Of a DNA stretch of 64,000 nt, positions 42,804 through 52,303 are shown piece after piece. The stretch's first letter is position 1, and every line of letters starts with the position of its first letter. The notes beneath the pieces are model-generated. The model was given only the letters and a program-made list of their open reading frames with translations. It was not told the DNA's origin and searched no databases. A program made the translations under genes and the position numbers. This DNA comes from Amycolatopsis pittospori. Its GTDB lineage: Bacteria; Actinomycetota; Actinomycetes; Mycobacteriales; Pseudonocardiaceae. The stretch covers positions 56,459 to 120,458 of the forward strand of contig NZ_JACBXD010000018.1 of assembly GCF_013870525.1 (NCBI RefSeq). Reading direction: 5' to 3'.

Positions 42804-43554
42804 GAGACGCCAGGAACTCCTCGAAGGTGCCCGTGCCGGTCGCGTTGTCCGGCGTCAGGTTCCCGCCCGCCCGAAACGCCCGGGACACCTTGCCCGGCAG
42901 CCACACCGACACGATCCGCTTCCGTCGTCCCGTCGAACGGTGATAGGCCTCCGCCAGGTCACGGGCGGTCCGCACCTCAGGGCCACCCATATCCGCCACG
43001 CGCTCCGACGGTCCACCGGACGCCAGCGTGACCAGCCGATCCGCGACGTCGCCGGTGCTGACCGGCTGGAACCGGAACCCGGACGGCATGAACGTCACCG
43101 GCAACCGCCGCTGCACCGCCGACGCCCGCGCCACGAGATCGTGGAACTGGGTCGCGCGCAGGACCGTCCACGGCAGACCGGACTCCTCGACGACCTTCTC
43201 CGACGCCAGCTTCTCGTTGTAGTAGAAGAACCGGATCACGTCGATGCCGACGATCGAGATGTACACCAGATGCGGGCTCCCGGCCCGCCGCGCGGCCTCG
43301 ACCAGATTCCGCGTCACCTGTTCGTCGCCACGGCCCAGCGTCGACGCGCAATGGATGATCACCGAGACGCCGTCGACCGCCGCGGCCAACCCGTCGCCGG
43401 TCCGCAGATCGCACTGGGCCCACTCGTAAGGCTCGTCCGAGGGGCGCGGCCGCCGGCTCATGACCCGGACCGGCCGCCCTTCGGCCACCAGCCGCCGCAC
43501 CACCTGGCGGCCCAGGTCGCCGGTACCGCCGGTCACCAGAATCGGCTTCGTCAC
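42796..43554 (-). CDS. NAD(P)H-binding SDR/NmrA-like protein (ECF41 partner)
   Basis: The 252-residue product starts VTKPILVTGGTGDLGRQVVRR, an atypical SDR nucleotide site, and continues like NmrA/NAD-dependent epimerases. GTG 43554 follows GGGAGG by 6 bases; it begins 33 bases after the end of the ECF41 sigma gene, in the same direction. ECF41 sigma factors are known to sit beside a carboxymuconolactone decarboxylase, oxidoreductase or epimerase gene, and this fits. The substrate is unknown. The stop codon comes from a dispersed repeat. Confidence 0.87.
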   Translation of the reverse strand: MTKPILVTGGTGDLGRQVVRRLVAEGRPVRVMSRRPRPSDEPYEWAQCDLRTGDGLAAAVDGVSVIIHCASTLGRGDEQVTRNLVEAARRAGSPHLVYISIVGIDVIRFFYYNEKLASEKVVEESGLPWTVLRATQFHDLVARASAVQRRLPVTFMPSGFRFQPVSTGDVADRLVTLASGGPSERVADMGGPEVRTARDLAEAYHRSTGRRKRIVSVWLPGKVSRAFRAGGNLTPDNATGTGTFEEFLASRV

Positions 43555-43586
43555 AGAGATCCTCCCGTTCTCAAGAGCTTCCACCC

Positions 43587-44561
43587 TCAAGAACCGGCGG
43601 GCCACCCGGAACGTGACAGCTGCCGCGAGAGGAAGGCGAGTTTGTCCGGATTCGCCACCGCTCGCAGGCCGGCGATCCGGCCGTCCACGATCTCGAACCC
43701 GAGGATGCCGTACAGCGCGTCACCGGTCGTCGCGATCACCGCGGGGCCACCGTTGACCTCCCCGATCCTGATCGACACCTGCGCGGCACCGGCGAACATC
43801 CCGGCGTACAGGCGCGCGACCTTCGCCGCGCCGGACACCGGACGGCGGGCAGCGCTCGCCTTGCCACCACCGTCCGACCATGCCGTGACCTCGGCGGTGA
43901 GAAGCTTCTCCAGCCCGCTCAGGTCGCCTTCCCTCGCGGCGGCCAGGAAGCTCTCGACAAGCCCTTCGAGCTGTCGCGGGTTCGAAACCCGTCGCTCTTC
44001 CGGGCGGGCGAGGTCCCGCTTGGCCCGGCTGTGCAGCTGACGCGAGTTGACCTCGGAGACGTCGAGGATCGCGGCGATCTCGCGATGGCTGTAGGCGAAG
44101 GCCTCCTTCAGCACGAAAACCGCCCGCTCGACCGGGCCGAGCCGCTCCAGCATCACGAGCATCGCCAGCGACACCGAATCGCGCTGCTCCGCCGTCTCCA
44201 ACGGGCCGAGCGCGCCATCCGAGGTCAGTACCGGCTCGGGCAGCCACGGCCCGACATACCGCTCACGCTGCACCCTGGCCGAGGTCAGCCGGTTCAGGCA
44301 GAGATTGGTGACGACCTTCGCCAGCCACGCCCGCGGTGACTCGATAGATTCCCGCTCCACGCCTGCCCACCGCAGGTACGCGTCCTGGACGGCGTCCTCG
44401 GCCTCCGCCGCCGAACCGAGGAGCCGGTACGCGAGCCCGAACATGGGGGAGCGCAACCGCTCGAACTCCGCGACATGATCCGGCAGACGGCCTACCGGGG
44501 CCTTGTCGATCACGAAATCGTCGGGCCCGGCGTCCTTTCCGGACCGATCCCCATCGGACAC
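43587..44561 (-). CDS. ECF41-family RNA polymerase sigma factor (SigJ-like)
   Basis: The 324-residue protein has sigma-2 (RSPMFGLAYRLLGSAAEAED) and sigma-4 (YSHREIAAILDVSEVNSRQL) regions plus a SnoaL-like C-terminal extension. The three ECF41 signatures are present: WLPEP at 106-110, DGGGK at 230-234 and NPDKL at 304-308. In this group the extension replaces an anti-sigma factor. GTG 44561 follows GGGAG. It probably directs transcription of the adjacent SDR gene; I could not find a convincing ECF41 promoter. Confidence 0.93.
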   Translation of the reverse strand: MSDGDRSGKDAGPDDFVIDKAPVGRLPDHVAEFERLRSPMFGLAYRLLGSAAEAEDAVQDAYLRWAGVERESIESPRAWLAKVVTNLCLNRLTSARVQRERYVGPWLPEPVLTSDGALGPLETAEQRDSVSLAMLVMLERLGPVERAVFVLKEAFAYSHREIAAILDVSEVNSRQLHSRAKRDLARPEERRVSNPRQLEGLVESFLAAAREGDLSGLEKLLTAEVTAWSDGGGKASAARRPVSGAAKVARLYAGMFAGAAQVSIRIGEVNGGPAVIATTGDALYGILGFEIVDGRIAGLRAVANPDKLAFLSRQLSRSGWPAGS

Positions 44562-44716
44562 GATCTCCCCTTACGAATCCATCCGAGTCCATAGTGGACA
44601 CTCGGGTGCCGGGGTACCGCTCACCGGGATGGTCGTACCTGATCGGCGCTGACGTCCGCTGTGACTGTATCGGTACGAATGGAACGTCTGCGTCACCACC
44701 GAGAGAGGGGTCTCCT

Positions 44717-47500
44717 GTGACGTCACGTTCGTCGCGTTCGCGTGCCTCGTTGTGCGCCGCGACCGCAATGACACTGTTAGCGCTGGTCACGGCGCCCATG
44801 GCCGGTGCGGCACCGGTACCGGGCGCCGTGCACACCACACCGGACAGATCCGGAAAGGACGTCGATGTCCGCGACACGGCGAGAACCGGCCCACGCGCTC
44901 TGAGCTCGCAAGCGCAGCTCTCGGCGTCGAGGGCGGGCTCCGTCGCGAAGGCACGCGCCGAACTGGGGAACCAGGCCCTGCTCGACTTCGACGAGCTCAC
45001 CGGGACACCCCGCGTCCTCGCCCGCACCGACGGGTTCCTCACCGGACCGAGTACGAAATCACCCCGTGACATCGTGCTGAACTATCTGCGCGAGCAGGAA
45101 GGACTCGTCGGCCTCAGCGCCGCCGACACCGCGAACCTGAACCTGCGCAAGGACTACGTCGACGTCGAGGGCACCCACCACCTGTCCTTCACCCAGGCCG
45201 TCGGCGGGATTCCGTTGTTCGGCAACGGGTTGAAGGCACATGTGACCAAGGACGGCAAGCTGATCCAGCTGGACGGATCACCGGCACGCGGCCTGCCCGC
45301 GTCGCTGGGACAGGCCGCGCTGGCGGCACCCGGCCCGGACTCGAAGCAGGTCGCCTTCCTCACCGGCGACGGAGTGCGTCTCGCCTGGTACAAGCTCGCC
45401 AAGCCCGCTCCTGCTCAGATGTTCCAGGAGGTCACCGACGCGGCGACCGGCAAGCTGCTCTACCGCAAGAACCTCGTGAACCACGCGAACGACGCCGACG
45501 GTGCGAAGGGCCTCGCCTGGGAAGCCAGTCCCGGCCCCCAGAAGCAGGTCAACCTCACCCAGAAGGGCTGGCTGCCCGCCGACGCCAAGACGCTGGACGG
45601 CAACGTCGCGCATGTCGCCGCCGACGTCAACGGCGACGAGAAGTTCCAGCCGCAGGAGGAGATCGGGCCGAACACGGACGGCACCTACCGCTACAAGTTC
45701 TCCGACTTCAACGCCGTCGTCGGACCGCCGTGCTCGGCGGCCAGGCCGTGCTCCTGGGACCCCAAGACTCCAGGTTCGTGGGCGAAGAACCGTGAACAGA
45801 ACGCCGTGCAGGCGCTGACGTACGTCGGGACCTTCCACGACCACCTGGCTTCGTTCCCGATCGGGTTCACCCGCGCCGCGGGCAACTTCGAGAAGGTCGA
45901 CGGCGACGCGGTGCAGGTCCACACGCTGCTCGGGGCGCAGACGCCGGGCTACTACGACAACGCGTTCATGGGCACCCCGCCGGACGGGCAGGCACCGACG
46001 ATGGGGATGTTCCTCTTCCACGACCCCCGCGACCCGAGCGACCCGTTCCTCGCCGCGAACTCGGCCGACGACGCCGCGATCATCCATCACGAGTACACCC
46101 ACGGCCTGTCCAACCGGCTCGTCGTCGACGCGCAGGGCAACTCCACGCTGAACTCCCTGCAGTCCGGCGCGATGGGGGAGGCGTGGAGCGACTGGTACGC
46201 CTTCGACTACCTCGTCGGCCGGAACGCCGTCAAGGACACCGCGGCACCCGGGGAGATCATCGTCGGCGACTACGTCAGCGACGGCAAGAACCTCGTCCGC
46301 ACCCAGCCGCTGGACTGCCCGGTCGGCGCAGGCGCCCCGCAGTGTCCCGGCACCCCCGGTGCCGGCCCCGGCGGCTACACCTACGGCGACCTGGGCCGGA
46401 TCATCGGCTTCCCGGAGGTGCACGCCGACGGTGAGATCTGGGCGAGCACGCTGTGGGACGTCCGCTCCGCGCTCGGCGTCCAGCTGACCCGTGCGCTGGT
46501 CACCCGGGCGATGGAGCTTTCGCCCGCGTCGCCGTCCTTCCTGGACATGCGGAACGCGATCCTGCAGGCCGACACGGTGATCAACGGCGGCCGCGCGCAC
46601 GCCAAGCTGTGGAAGGCCTTCGCCGCCCGCGGCATGGGCTACTTCGCCGCGTCGATCACCGGCGCCGACACCGAACCGGCCGAGGACTTCTCGACCCCGC
46701 CGCCCGCCGGCACCCCGACCGGGACCGTCACCGGCAAGGTCACCAACCGCGACGGTGGCGCCCCGATCGCCGGCGTCTCCATCCGGTTCAGCGGCCACGA
46801 CTCCGGTTTCGCCGGCAACCTGGCCGCGGTGTCCGACGCCACCGGCGCGTACACCATCCCCGGCGTGCTCCCCGGCACCTATCCGAAGGTCTACGCCTCC
46901 GGTGGTGGCGCCGACACCGAGACCCGGGCGGTCTCCGTGCGCTCCGGCACCACCACGCTGAACTGGCCACTGCGGCTCAACTGGGCGTCCGGTAGCGCGG
47001 GGGCGGGTGTCACCGCGTTCAACGGTGAGGACTTCAGCCAGTACGGCTGCGGCCCCGCCGACCTGATCGCGTCCTCCCCGCTCGGCGGAGGCGGCTGGTC
47101 GACCGACAAGAAGGTCGGCCCCGACGGCACCGTCGAGACCAGGTTCGTCACGATCAAACTGGGCAAACCGGTCAACGTGAACGCCATCGAGATCGACCCG
47201 GCCAACAACTGCGGCGACGACCCGCCCGCCGCGGCCAAGGACGTCACCGTCGAAACCTCGGTGGACGGCACGACCTGGGTGAAGGCCGGGACGGGCGACT
47301 TCAAGCCGTCCGATCTCAACAAGCTCACCGCACTGCAGCTCGCGCCGGGCAGCACCGCCGGAGTGCTGTTCGTGCGGCTGACGGTCTCGTCCAACCAGCT
47401 TTCGTTCTACCCGGACAAGGCCTGTTCGCCGCAGCCCACCACGGCCGGCTGCCTGTACCTGGACGTGCAGAAGCTGGCCGTGCGGGGCGCTCCCGCCTGA
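44717..47500 (+). CDS. Secreted M36 family metallopeptidase (fungalysin-like)
   Basis: The 927-residue protein has a Sec signal (basic start, LLALVTAPMAGAA), an FTP/PepSY-like propeptide region and a catalytic domain with HEYTH (His458, Glu459, His462) and third zinc ligand Glu488 (GEAWSDW). After the peptidase come a carboxypeptidase-regulatory-like domain (GTVTGKVTNRDGGAPIAGVS) and a discoidin-like domain. It is an extracellular endopeptidase. GTG 44717 follows AGAGGGG; the in-frame upstream start at 44594 would bury the signal. Three stacked palindromes follow. Confidence 0.93.
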   Translation: MTSRSSRSRASLCAATAMTLLALVTAPMAGAAPVPGAVHTTPDRSGKDVDVRDTARTGPRALSSQAQLSASRAGSVAKARAELGNQALLDFDELTGTPRVLARTDGFLTGPSTKSPRDIVLNYLREQEGLVGLSAADTANLNLRKDYVDVEGTHHLSFTQAVGGIPLFGNGLKAHVTKDGKLIQLDGSPARGLPASLGQAALAAPGPDSKQVAFLTGDGVRLAWYKLAKPAPAQMFQEVTDAATGKLLYRKNLVNHANDADGAKGLAWEASPGPQKQVNLTQKGWLPADAKTLDGNVAHVAADVNGDEKFQPQEEIGPNTDGTYRYKFSDFNAVVGPPCSAARPCSWDPKTPGSWAKNREQNAVQALTYVGTFHDHLASFPIGFTRAAGNFEKVDGDAVQVHTLLGAQTPGYYDNAFMGTPPDGQAPTMGMFLFHDPRDPSDPFLAANSADDAAIIHHEYTHGLSNRLVVDAQGNSTLNSLQSGAMGEAWSDWYAFDYLVGRNAVKDTAAPGEIIVGDYVSDGKNLVRTQPLDCPVGAGAPQCPGTPGAGPGGYTYGDLGRIIGFPEVHADGEIWASTLWDVRSALGVQLTRALVTRAMELSPASPSFLDMRNAILQADTVINGGRAHAKLWKAFAARGMGYFAASITGADTEPAEDFSTPPPAGTPTGTVTGKVTNRDGGAPIAGVSIRFSGHDSGFAGNLAAVSDATGAYTIPGVLPGTYPKVYASGGGADTETRAVSVRSGTTTLNWPLRLNWASGSAGAGVTAFNGEDFSQYGCGPADLIASSPLGGGGWSTDKKVGPDGTVETRFVTIKLGKPVNVNAIEIDPANNCGDDPPAAAKDVTVETSVDGTTWVKAGTGDFKPSDLNKLTALQLAPGSTAGVLFVRLTVSSNQLSFYPDKACSPQPTTAGCLYLDVQKLAVRGAPA

Positions 47501-47511
47501 CCTCGCGTCGC

Positions 47512-47557
47512 GTCGTGAGTGGCGATTCGGGTTAGAACCCGAATCGCCACTCACGAC
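47512..47557. repeat. Palindrome family C, full copy (22-bp arms, AG loop)
   Basis: Bases 47512-47533 pair perfectly with 47536-47557. It lies 11 bases after the M36 peptidase stop and is the likely terminator. A solitary right-arm copy is at 63402-63421. Confidence 0.9.
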
Positions 47558-47614
47558 CCACTCGGCCCTTCGCAACACCGGCTCGCGGCCGCCGGGCCAC
47601 CCTTGCCGGGGACG

Positions 47615-47663
47615 CACTACGGATCTTGTTATGAACGGTCCGTTCATAACAAGATCCGTAGTG
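47615..47663. repeat. Palindrome with 24-bp arms plus a second half-copy
   Basis: Bases 47615-47638 pair perfectly with 47640-47663. The inner GTTATGAACGG/CCGTTCATAAC is echoed again at 47662-47680 (GTGAACGGACCGTTCATAAC), so three half-sites lie in a row. Confidence 0.85.
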
Positions 47664-47701
47664 AACGGACCGTTCATAACGTCCACCCGTTTTTGCGACC
47701 G

Positions 47702-47760
47702 AAGTACGTGAAGGCCCTCTTCCTTGCGTCTAGCGCAAGGAAGAGGGCCTTCACGTACTT
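47702..47760. repeat. Palindrome family B, copy 2 (27-bp arms, TCTAG loop)
   Basis: Bases 47702-47728 pair perfectly with 47734-47760 around TCTAG. It lies 12 bases downstream (minus strand) of the secreted GH92 stop and may terminate it. The outer arm AAGTACGTGAAGGCC resembles family A. Confidence 0.9.
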
Positions 47761-47772
47761 ACCGGAGCAGGA

Positions 47773-50700
47773 CTACAGCTTCGCGCACTGTCCGGCGGCC
47801 GGGCCGCGGACGGTGTTCTGCAGGTCGTAGTCCGTCGGAGCGGGGGTGTTGGCCGCGCACGCCAGAGGTCCGCCGATCGTGCTGGCAGTCAGCACCGGCC
47901 CCTTGTTGCCCGTCAACGCCACCGGCCCGCCGATCTCGGTCAGTTCGATCGAGACCGGTCCGGTCGCCCCGGTGATCGCCACCGGTCCGTTCACCTTCGT
48001 CCGGTCGAGCACGACCTGAGCCGCACCCGTCGCCGTCAGCGGCCCGGAAATCGACCCGCCGCGGACGATCAGGCTCGCACCCGGCGCCACCGCCACCGGA
48101 CCGGACACCGTCGCGCCGTCGAGGCAGGTCACGCCGTTCTGCACGGTCAGCGGTCCCTTGCGCTCGCCGGTGACGGTCTGCGTGCACGCCGCGTCCGGCT
48201 TGCCCAGGACCTCGAACTCCGCCAGCGACGCCTCCCCGCCCGTGGTCGCGGTGACCTCGAGCCGGTAGTACGCGTAGTGCGCCGGGTTCGCGACCTTGAA
48301 CGCCCTGGTCTGCTGCCGCCACTGGAAGGTCTGGTCGGTCCGCTGATCCGCGACCGCCCACGTCTTCCCATCGTAGGAACCCTTCAGCACCCAGCTCTTC
48401 GCGTCGCCCGCAGCCTTGCCCGAAGTCAGCGTGTAGTACGAAGCCGCTTCCTTCGTCGAGGGCACCTGGTACTGGATCGGCGCCTTCACCTTCGCCTCGG
48501 TCCGCGACGTGTTGTCGAAGAACGCCGCGTCCCCACCGGAAACCGGCTTCGTGAGGTCGTGCACCGGGGTCGGCACCGCGTCGCCCTTGGTGATCGACTT
48601 CGGCGCGTCGTTCGGGCCGGTGCCCCACGTCGACGGGTTGGGGCCCATGTCGAAGTCGAGCGTGCCGCCGTTCGCGATCGCCGAATGCGCCAGCGACGTC
48701 GACGTCTGCGCCTTGCCGTTGACCTTCAGGCCCTGCACGTAGACGTTCTTCGCGCTGTTCTTCGGCGCGTTGACCACGATCTTCTTGCCGCCGGGCAGGT
48801 TCACGGTCGCCTTGGTGAACAGCGGCGAACCGATCGCGTAATCCGAACTGCCGACCTGCAACGGGTAGAAGCCCAGCATGCCGAACAGCCACCACGCCGA
48901 CTGCTCACCGTTGTCCTCGTCGCCGCCGTAGCCCTGGCCGAGCTCACTGCCGACGTACAACCTGGACAGCGCCTCGCGGACCTTCGCCTGCGTCTTCGAC
49001 GGCTGACCCGCGTAGTCGTACATGTAGAGCGTGTGGTGCGCGGCCTGGTTGGAATGCGCGTACATGCCCATCCGGACATCCCGCGCCTCGGTCATCTCGT
49101 GGATGATCCCGCCGTAGCTGCCGTACTTCAGCCCCGTCTCCGGGGTGGCGAAGAATTCGTCCAATTTGGACGCCAGCCCCGCCTTGCCGCCGAAGAGGTT
49201 CGCCAGGCCCTGTCCGTCCTGCGGGACGGAGAACCGCATGCCCCACGCGTTGGTCTCGGTGTAGTCGATACCCCAGACCTCCGGGTCGAACTGGTCCTTC
49301 GCCCGGGTGAACTTGCCCGCCGCGTCACGGCCCTGGAAGAAGCCGACACTCGGGTCGAACACGTTCACGTACTGCGTGGCCCGCTCGGTGAAGTACCCGT
49401 AGTTGTCCAGGTACTCCTGCTTGCGCGGGTCGTTCGCCGGAGCCTCGTCGTAGAGCTTCTTCGACATGTTCGCGATGGCGTTGTCGTTGACGTAGCCCTC
49501 GATCGCCCACGAGAACCCGTGGTCCGCGGTGTTCGGCGCGTACCCGAGGAAGGTGCCCTCGTCTATGCCCTTCCGGCCGACCGCGCCGTTCGGCGGGGTC
49601 ACGGTCGCGTTCTTGATGGCGGAGTCGTAGGCCGACTGGACGTCGAAACCCTTGACCCCCTTGAGATACGCGTCCGCGAAGGCGGCGTCCGAACTGGTGC
49701 CGGTCATCAGATCCGCGTAGCCGGGGGAGGACCAGCGCGAGATCCAGCCGCCGTCACGGTACTGCTGCACGAAACCGTCGACGAGCCGTCCGGCGGTGTC
49801 CGGACTGAGCAGCGAATACGCCGACCAGACGGTTCTGTAGGTGTCCCAGAACCCGTTGTTGACGAAGAACTCGCCGTCGACGATTTTCGCGCCGGTCTGC
49901 GTCGGCGTGTCCTGGCCGGTCTTCGGCGACACCGGGCTCGCGTACTTCTTCACCGGCTTCTCACGCGTGCCGACGTTCTCGAAACCCGAGTTCGGGTACA
50001 GGAACAGCCGGTACAGGTTGGAGTACAGCGTGATCAGCTGGTCCTTCGACGCGCCCTCGACCTCGATGACCTTGAGCTTCTCGTCCCACGCCTTCGCCGC
50101 CGTCTCACCCACCGACTCGACGGTCGCGTTCGGAGCGACCTCCTGCTCCAGGTTCTTCTTCGCCTGGTCGACGCTGATCAGCGAGGTCGCGATCCGCATG
50201 TTCACCGTCTTGTCGGCGCCCGCGTCGAACTTGAGATAGCCGAGGACGTTGTCCCGCTTCTGGTCGCCGGAACCGGTCGACAGCTTCGAACCGGCGGTCA
50301 CCGGCTTGTCGAAGGTGGCGTAGACGAACATCCGCGACGCACCCGCCGACAGGCCGCTCTTCACGTCGCTGTAGCCGGTGATGGCCCGGCCGGCGGGGTC
50401 GAGGGTGAGCCCGCCGTTGTTGTTGACGTTGTCGAAGATCAGGTTCGAGTCCGCACCGGGGAACTTGAACCGGTACAGCGCCGCGTGATCGGTCGGCGCG
50501 ACCTCGGCCTTGATGCCGTTCTCGAAGTCGACGCCGTAGTAGTGCGCCCGCGCCGTCTCGTTGGAGTGCTTGAACGGCAGCTTCCGTGCCTCACGATCCG
50601 GATTCGGCACGCCGGTGGCGGTCGAGGGCAGGAACTGGAAGGTCTGCCGGTCGGCCATCCACGGGCTCGGCGCGTGGCTCGCGGAGAACGCCTGCAGCGC

Positions 50701-52065
50701 CGGGAGGTTCTGCTCGTTGTTGCGCGAGTGGTAGGAGTACATCCAGCTCAACGTGCCCGCGTCGGTGGTCGGGATCCAGAAGTTGAACCCGTGCGGCACC
50801 GCGGTCGCGGGCATGTTGTTGCCGCGCGAGAACGACCCGTTCGACAGCGAACCGCGCGTCGTCAGCACGTTGTCACTCGGACGGAGGCTCGCCGGAGGCG
50901 TCGGCGTGGCCGAGACCTTGATGTCGTCCAGCCAGCCCTGCAGCGAGCCGGGGCCGTTCGCGTTGTCGTAGCCGACGAGGATCCGGTCGACCGTCTTGCC
51001 CTTCGCGACCACGCCGATCTGCGAACGCACCAGGTTCCACTGGTTGGTGTAAAGCACCTTGCTCGCGCCCTGGCCCTGCGGCGACAGACCGAAGCCGTAC
51101 TGGTCGACGGCGCCGAGCTGGCTCAGGTACGTGCCGTCGGTGAACGCCAGGTCCACCGCGACGTTCGTGCTCGGGTACTTCAGGTCACCGCGGATGAACT
51201 CCGGCTGCACCTTGTAGGACAGCTCCGAGGTCGCCGCGACCGGGATGTCGACGTCGAAGATCTTGTTGTACGACCAGCCGTGCCCCTGCGCCTTGTGGCT
51301 GCCGGCGTAGCGGAACGCCCGCGTGCCGGTGAACCCGACGCGGTTCTTGTTGGTGTAACCACCGGTCGGGCCGCTGTCGGCGAAGCTGCGCATGTTCGGC
51401 AGCGCAGGCGGGGCCGGGTCCTCGTTGGCCAACAGCAGCTCCGAGAGCTGCATGATGTCGCCGCCGTTGTTCTTCGTGACGTTCAGCCGGAAGAACTTGT
51501 ACGCCGCGCTCGCCGCGGGGAGGCGGAACTCCTTCTGCTGGTACCGCTCGCCGAACTTCTGCCCGCTCTGCTTGTCCAGCTCCGTCCAGGCCTGGCCGTC
51601 GTTGGAGCCCTGCAGCGTCCAGTCCTGCGGGTCGCGGTTGTCGAAGTCGTTCGCCGACGAAAGCGCGTAGCGGGTGATCGACGTCGGCTCGGACAGTGCG
51701 ACCTGCGCCCAGCCGGTCGGCGTCCAGGCCAGCCATTTGGTGTCGGTCGAGCCGTCCACCAGGTTCGACGCGCCCTCGTTCGGGGTGTTCTCGCTGTTGG
51801 CCGACGTCTCGGTGACCTTGCCGCGGATGTCACCGGGGATGGTGGTGGCGTTCGCGCCGTCGACACCGAACGCCTTCGGCTTGCCGGACGGGTCGACGTC
51901 GACGGTGTCGCTCCACGTCGGCTGCGGCTCACCTTGTTCGAAGGAGGAGTAGAAATCCGGTGGGGCTTCCTCGGCCGCGACGGCGGCCGGGAGGGCGACC
52001 AGTCCCGACGCCACGACCGTGGCACTCAGGAGGCCGCAGACCAGTGGTCTGACGCTTCGGGGCAT
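47773..52065 (-). CDS. Secreted multidomain GH92 alpha-mannosidase-like protein
   Basis: The 1430-residue product has a Sec signal (cleavage near AVA-AEE), an N-terminal discoidin/CBM32-like domain (SNLVDGSTDTKWLAW, QGSNDGQAWTEL), the GH92 catalytic body with RGNNMPATAVPHGFNFW and GDEDNGEQSAWWLFGMLGFYPL, a second discoidin-like domain (LKGSYDGKTWAVAD) and a C-terminal repeat region of GPV/GPL turns (ISGPLTATG, VNGPVAITG, IGGPVALTG) like a beta-solenoid. It probably removes alpha-mannose from glycans or mannoproteins outside the cell. I chose ATG 52065; 52095 is possible, neither has a clear ribosome-binding site. Confidence 0.93.
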   Translation of the reverse strand: MPRSVRPLVCGLLSATVVASGLVALPAAVAAEEAPPDFYSSFEQGEPQPTWSDTVDVDPSGKPKAFGVDGANATTIPGDIRGKVTETSANSENTPNEGASNLVDGSTDTKWLAWTPTGWAQVALSEPTSITRYALSSANDFDNRDPQDWTLQGSNDGQAWTELDKQSGQKFGERYQQKEFRLPAASAAYKFFRLNVTKNNGGDIMQLSELLLANEDPAPPALPNMRSFADSGPTGGYTNKNRVGFTGTRAFRYAGSHKAQGHGWSYNKIFDVDIPVAATSELSYKVQPEFIRGDLKYPSTNVAVDLAFTDGTYLSQLGAVDQYGFGLSPQGQGASKVLYTNQWNLVRSQIGVVAKGKTVDRILVGYDNANGPGSLQGWLDDIKVSATPTPPASLRPSDNVLTTRGSLSNGSFSRGNNMPATAVPHGFNFWIPTTDAGTLSWMYSYHSRNNEQNLPALQAFSASHAPSPWMADRQTFQFLPSTATGVPNPDREARKLPFKHSNETARAHYYGVDFENGIKAEVAPTDHAALYRFKFPGADSNLIFDNVNNNGGLTLDPAGRAITGYSDVKSGLSAGASRMFVYATFDKPVTAGSKLSTGSGDQKRDNVLGYLKFDAGADKTVNMRIATSLISVDQAKKNLEQEVAPNATVESVGETAAKAWDEKLKVIEVEGASKDQLITLYSNLYRLFLYPNSGFENVGTREKPVKKYASPVSPKTGQDTPTQTGAKIVDGEFFVNNGFWDTYRTVWSAYSLLSPDTAGRLVDGFVQQYRDGGWISRWSSPGYADLMTGTSSDAAFADAYLKGVKGFDVQSAYDSAIKNATVTPPNGAVGRKGIDEGTFLGYAPNTADHGFSWAIEGYVNDNAIANMSKKLYDEAPANDPRKQEYLDNYGYFTERATQYVNVFDPSVGFFQGRDAAGKFTRAKDQFDPEVWGIDYTETNAWGMRFSVPQDGQGLANLFGGKAGLASKLDEFFATPETGLKYGSYGGIIHEMTEARDVRMGMYAHSNQAAHHTLYMYDYAGQPSKTQAKVREALSRLYVGSELGQGYGGDEDNGEQSAWWLFGMLGFYPLQVGSSDYAIGSPLFTKATVNLPGGKKIVVNAPKNSAKNVYVQGLKVNGKAQTSTSLAHSAIANGGTLDFDMGPNPSTWGTGPNDAPKSITKGDAVPTPVHDLTKPVSGGDAAFFDNTSRTEAKVKAPIQYQVPSTKEAASYYTLTSGKAAGDAKSWVLKGSYDGKTWAVADQRTDQTFQWRQQTRAFKVANPAHYAYYRLEVTATTGGEASLAEFEVLGKPDAACTQTVTGERKGPLTVQNGVTCLDGATVSGPVAVAPGASLIVRGGSISGPLTATGAAQVVLDRTKVNGPVAITGATGPVSIELTEIGGPVALTGNKGPVLTASTIGGPLACAANTPAPTDYDLQNTVRGPAAGQCAKL

Positions 52066-52303
52066 CGTTGCACCAATGCTTTCTCGCGGGGGCATGCTGG
52101 GCGCCGCACAGGGAGGGGACCGGTGGCGCCCAGAGAGAAAAGCTCGGTTGTGACATCGATGTCAAGACACCCGGACAAACCTGACCCGAACTGGACAACC
52201 CGGATGTCCGGCCGGCCCCTTCGAAACCTGGTGGACATCCCTCGCGCGCCGGGCCAGGGTGAATGAACCAACTGAAGCCGAACCGGGAAACTGGGGTGGG
52301 GAA

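Noticed and set aside
43600..43630. ECF41 promoter (TGTCACG on the minus strand) before the SDR gene
   Set aside because: The expected CGTC -10 element is missing at the right distance and the string lies within the 3' end of the sigma gene.
47615..47690. Transposon terminal repeats or an attachment site
   Set aside because: No transposase or integrase lies nearby and the arms are adjacent rather than flanking a segment.
48277..52266. A 1329-codon open frame on the plus strand opposite the secreted GH92 gene
   Set aside because: It mirrors the GC-rich codon pattern of the real gene, is rich in Arg/Val/Gly low-complexity sequence and has no recognisable motif. The same applies to other long antisense frames such as 873-2432 minus, 4612-6246 plus and 45278-47686 minus.
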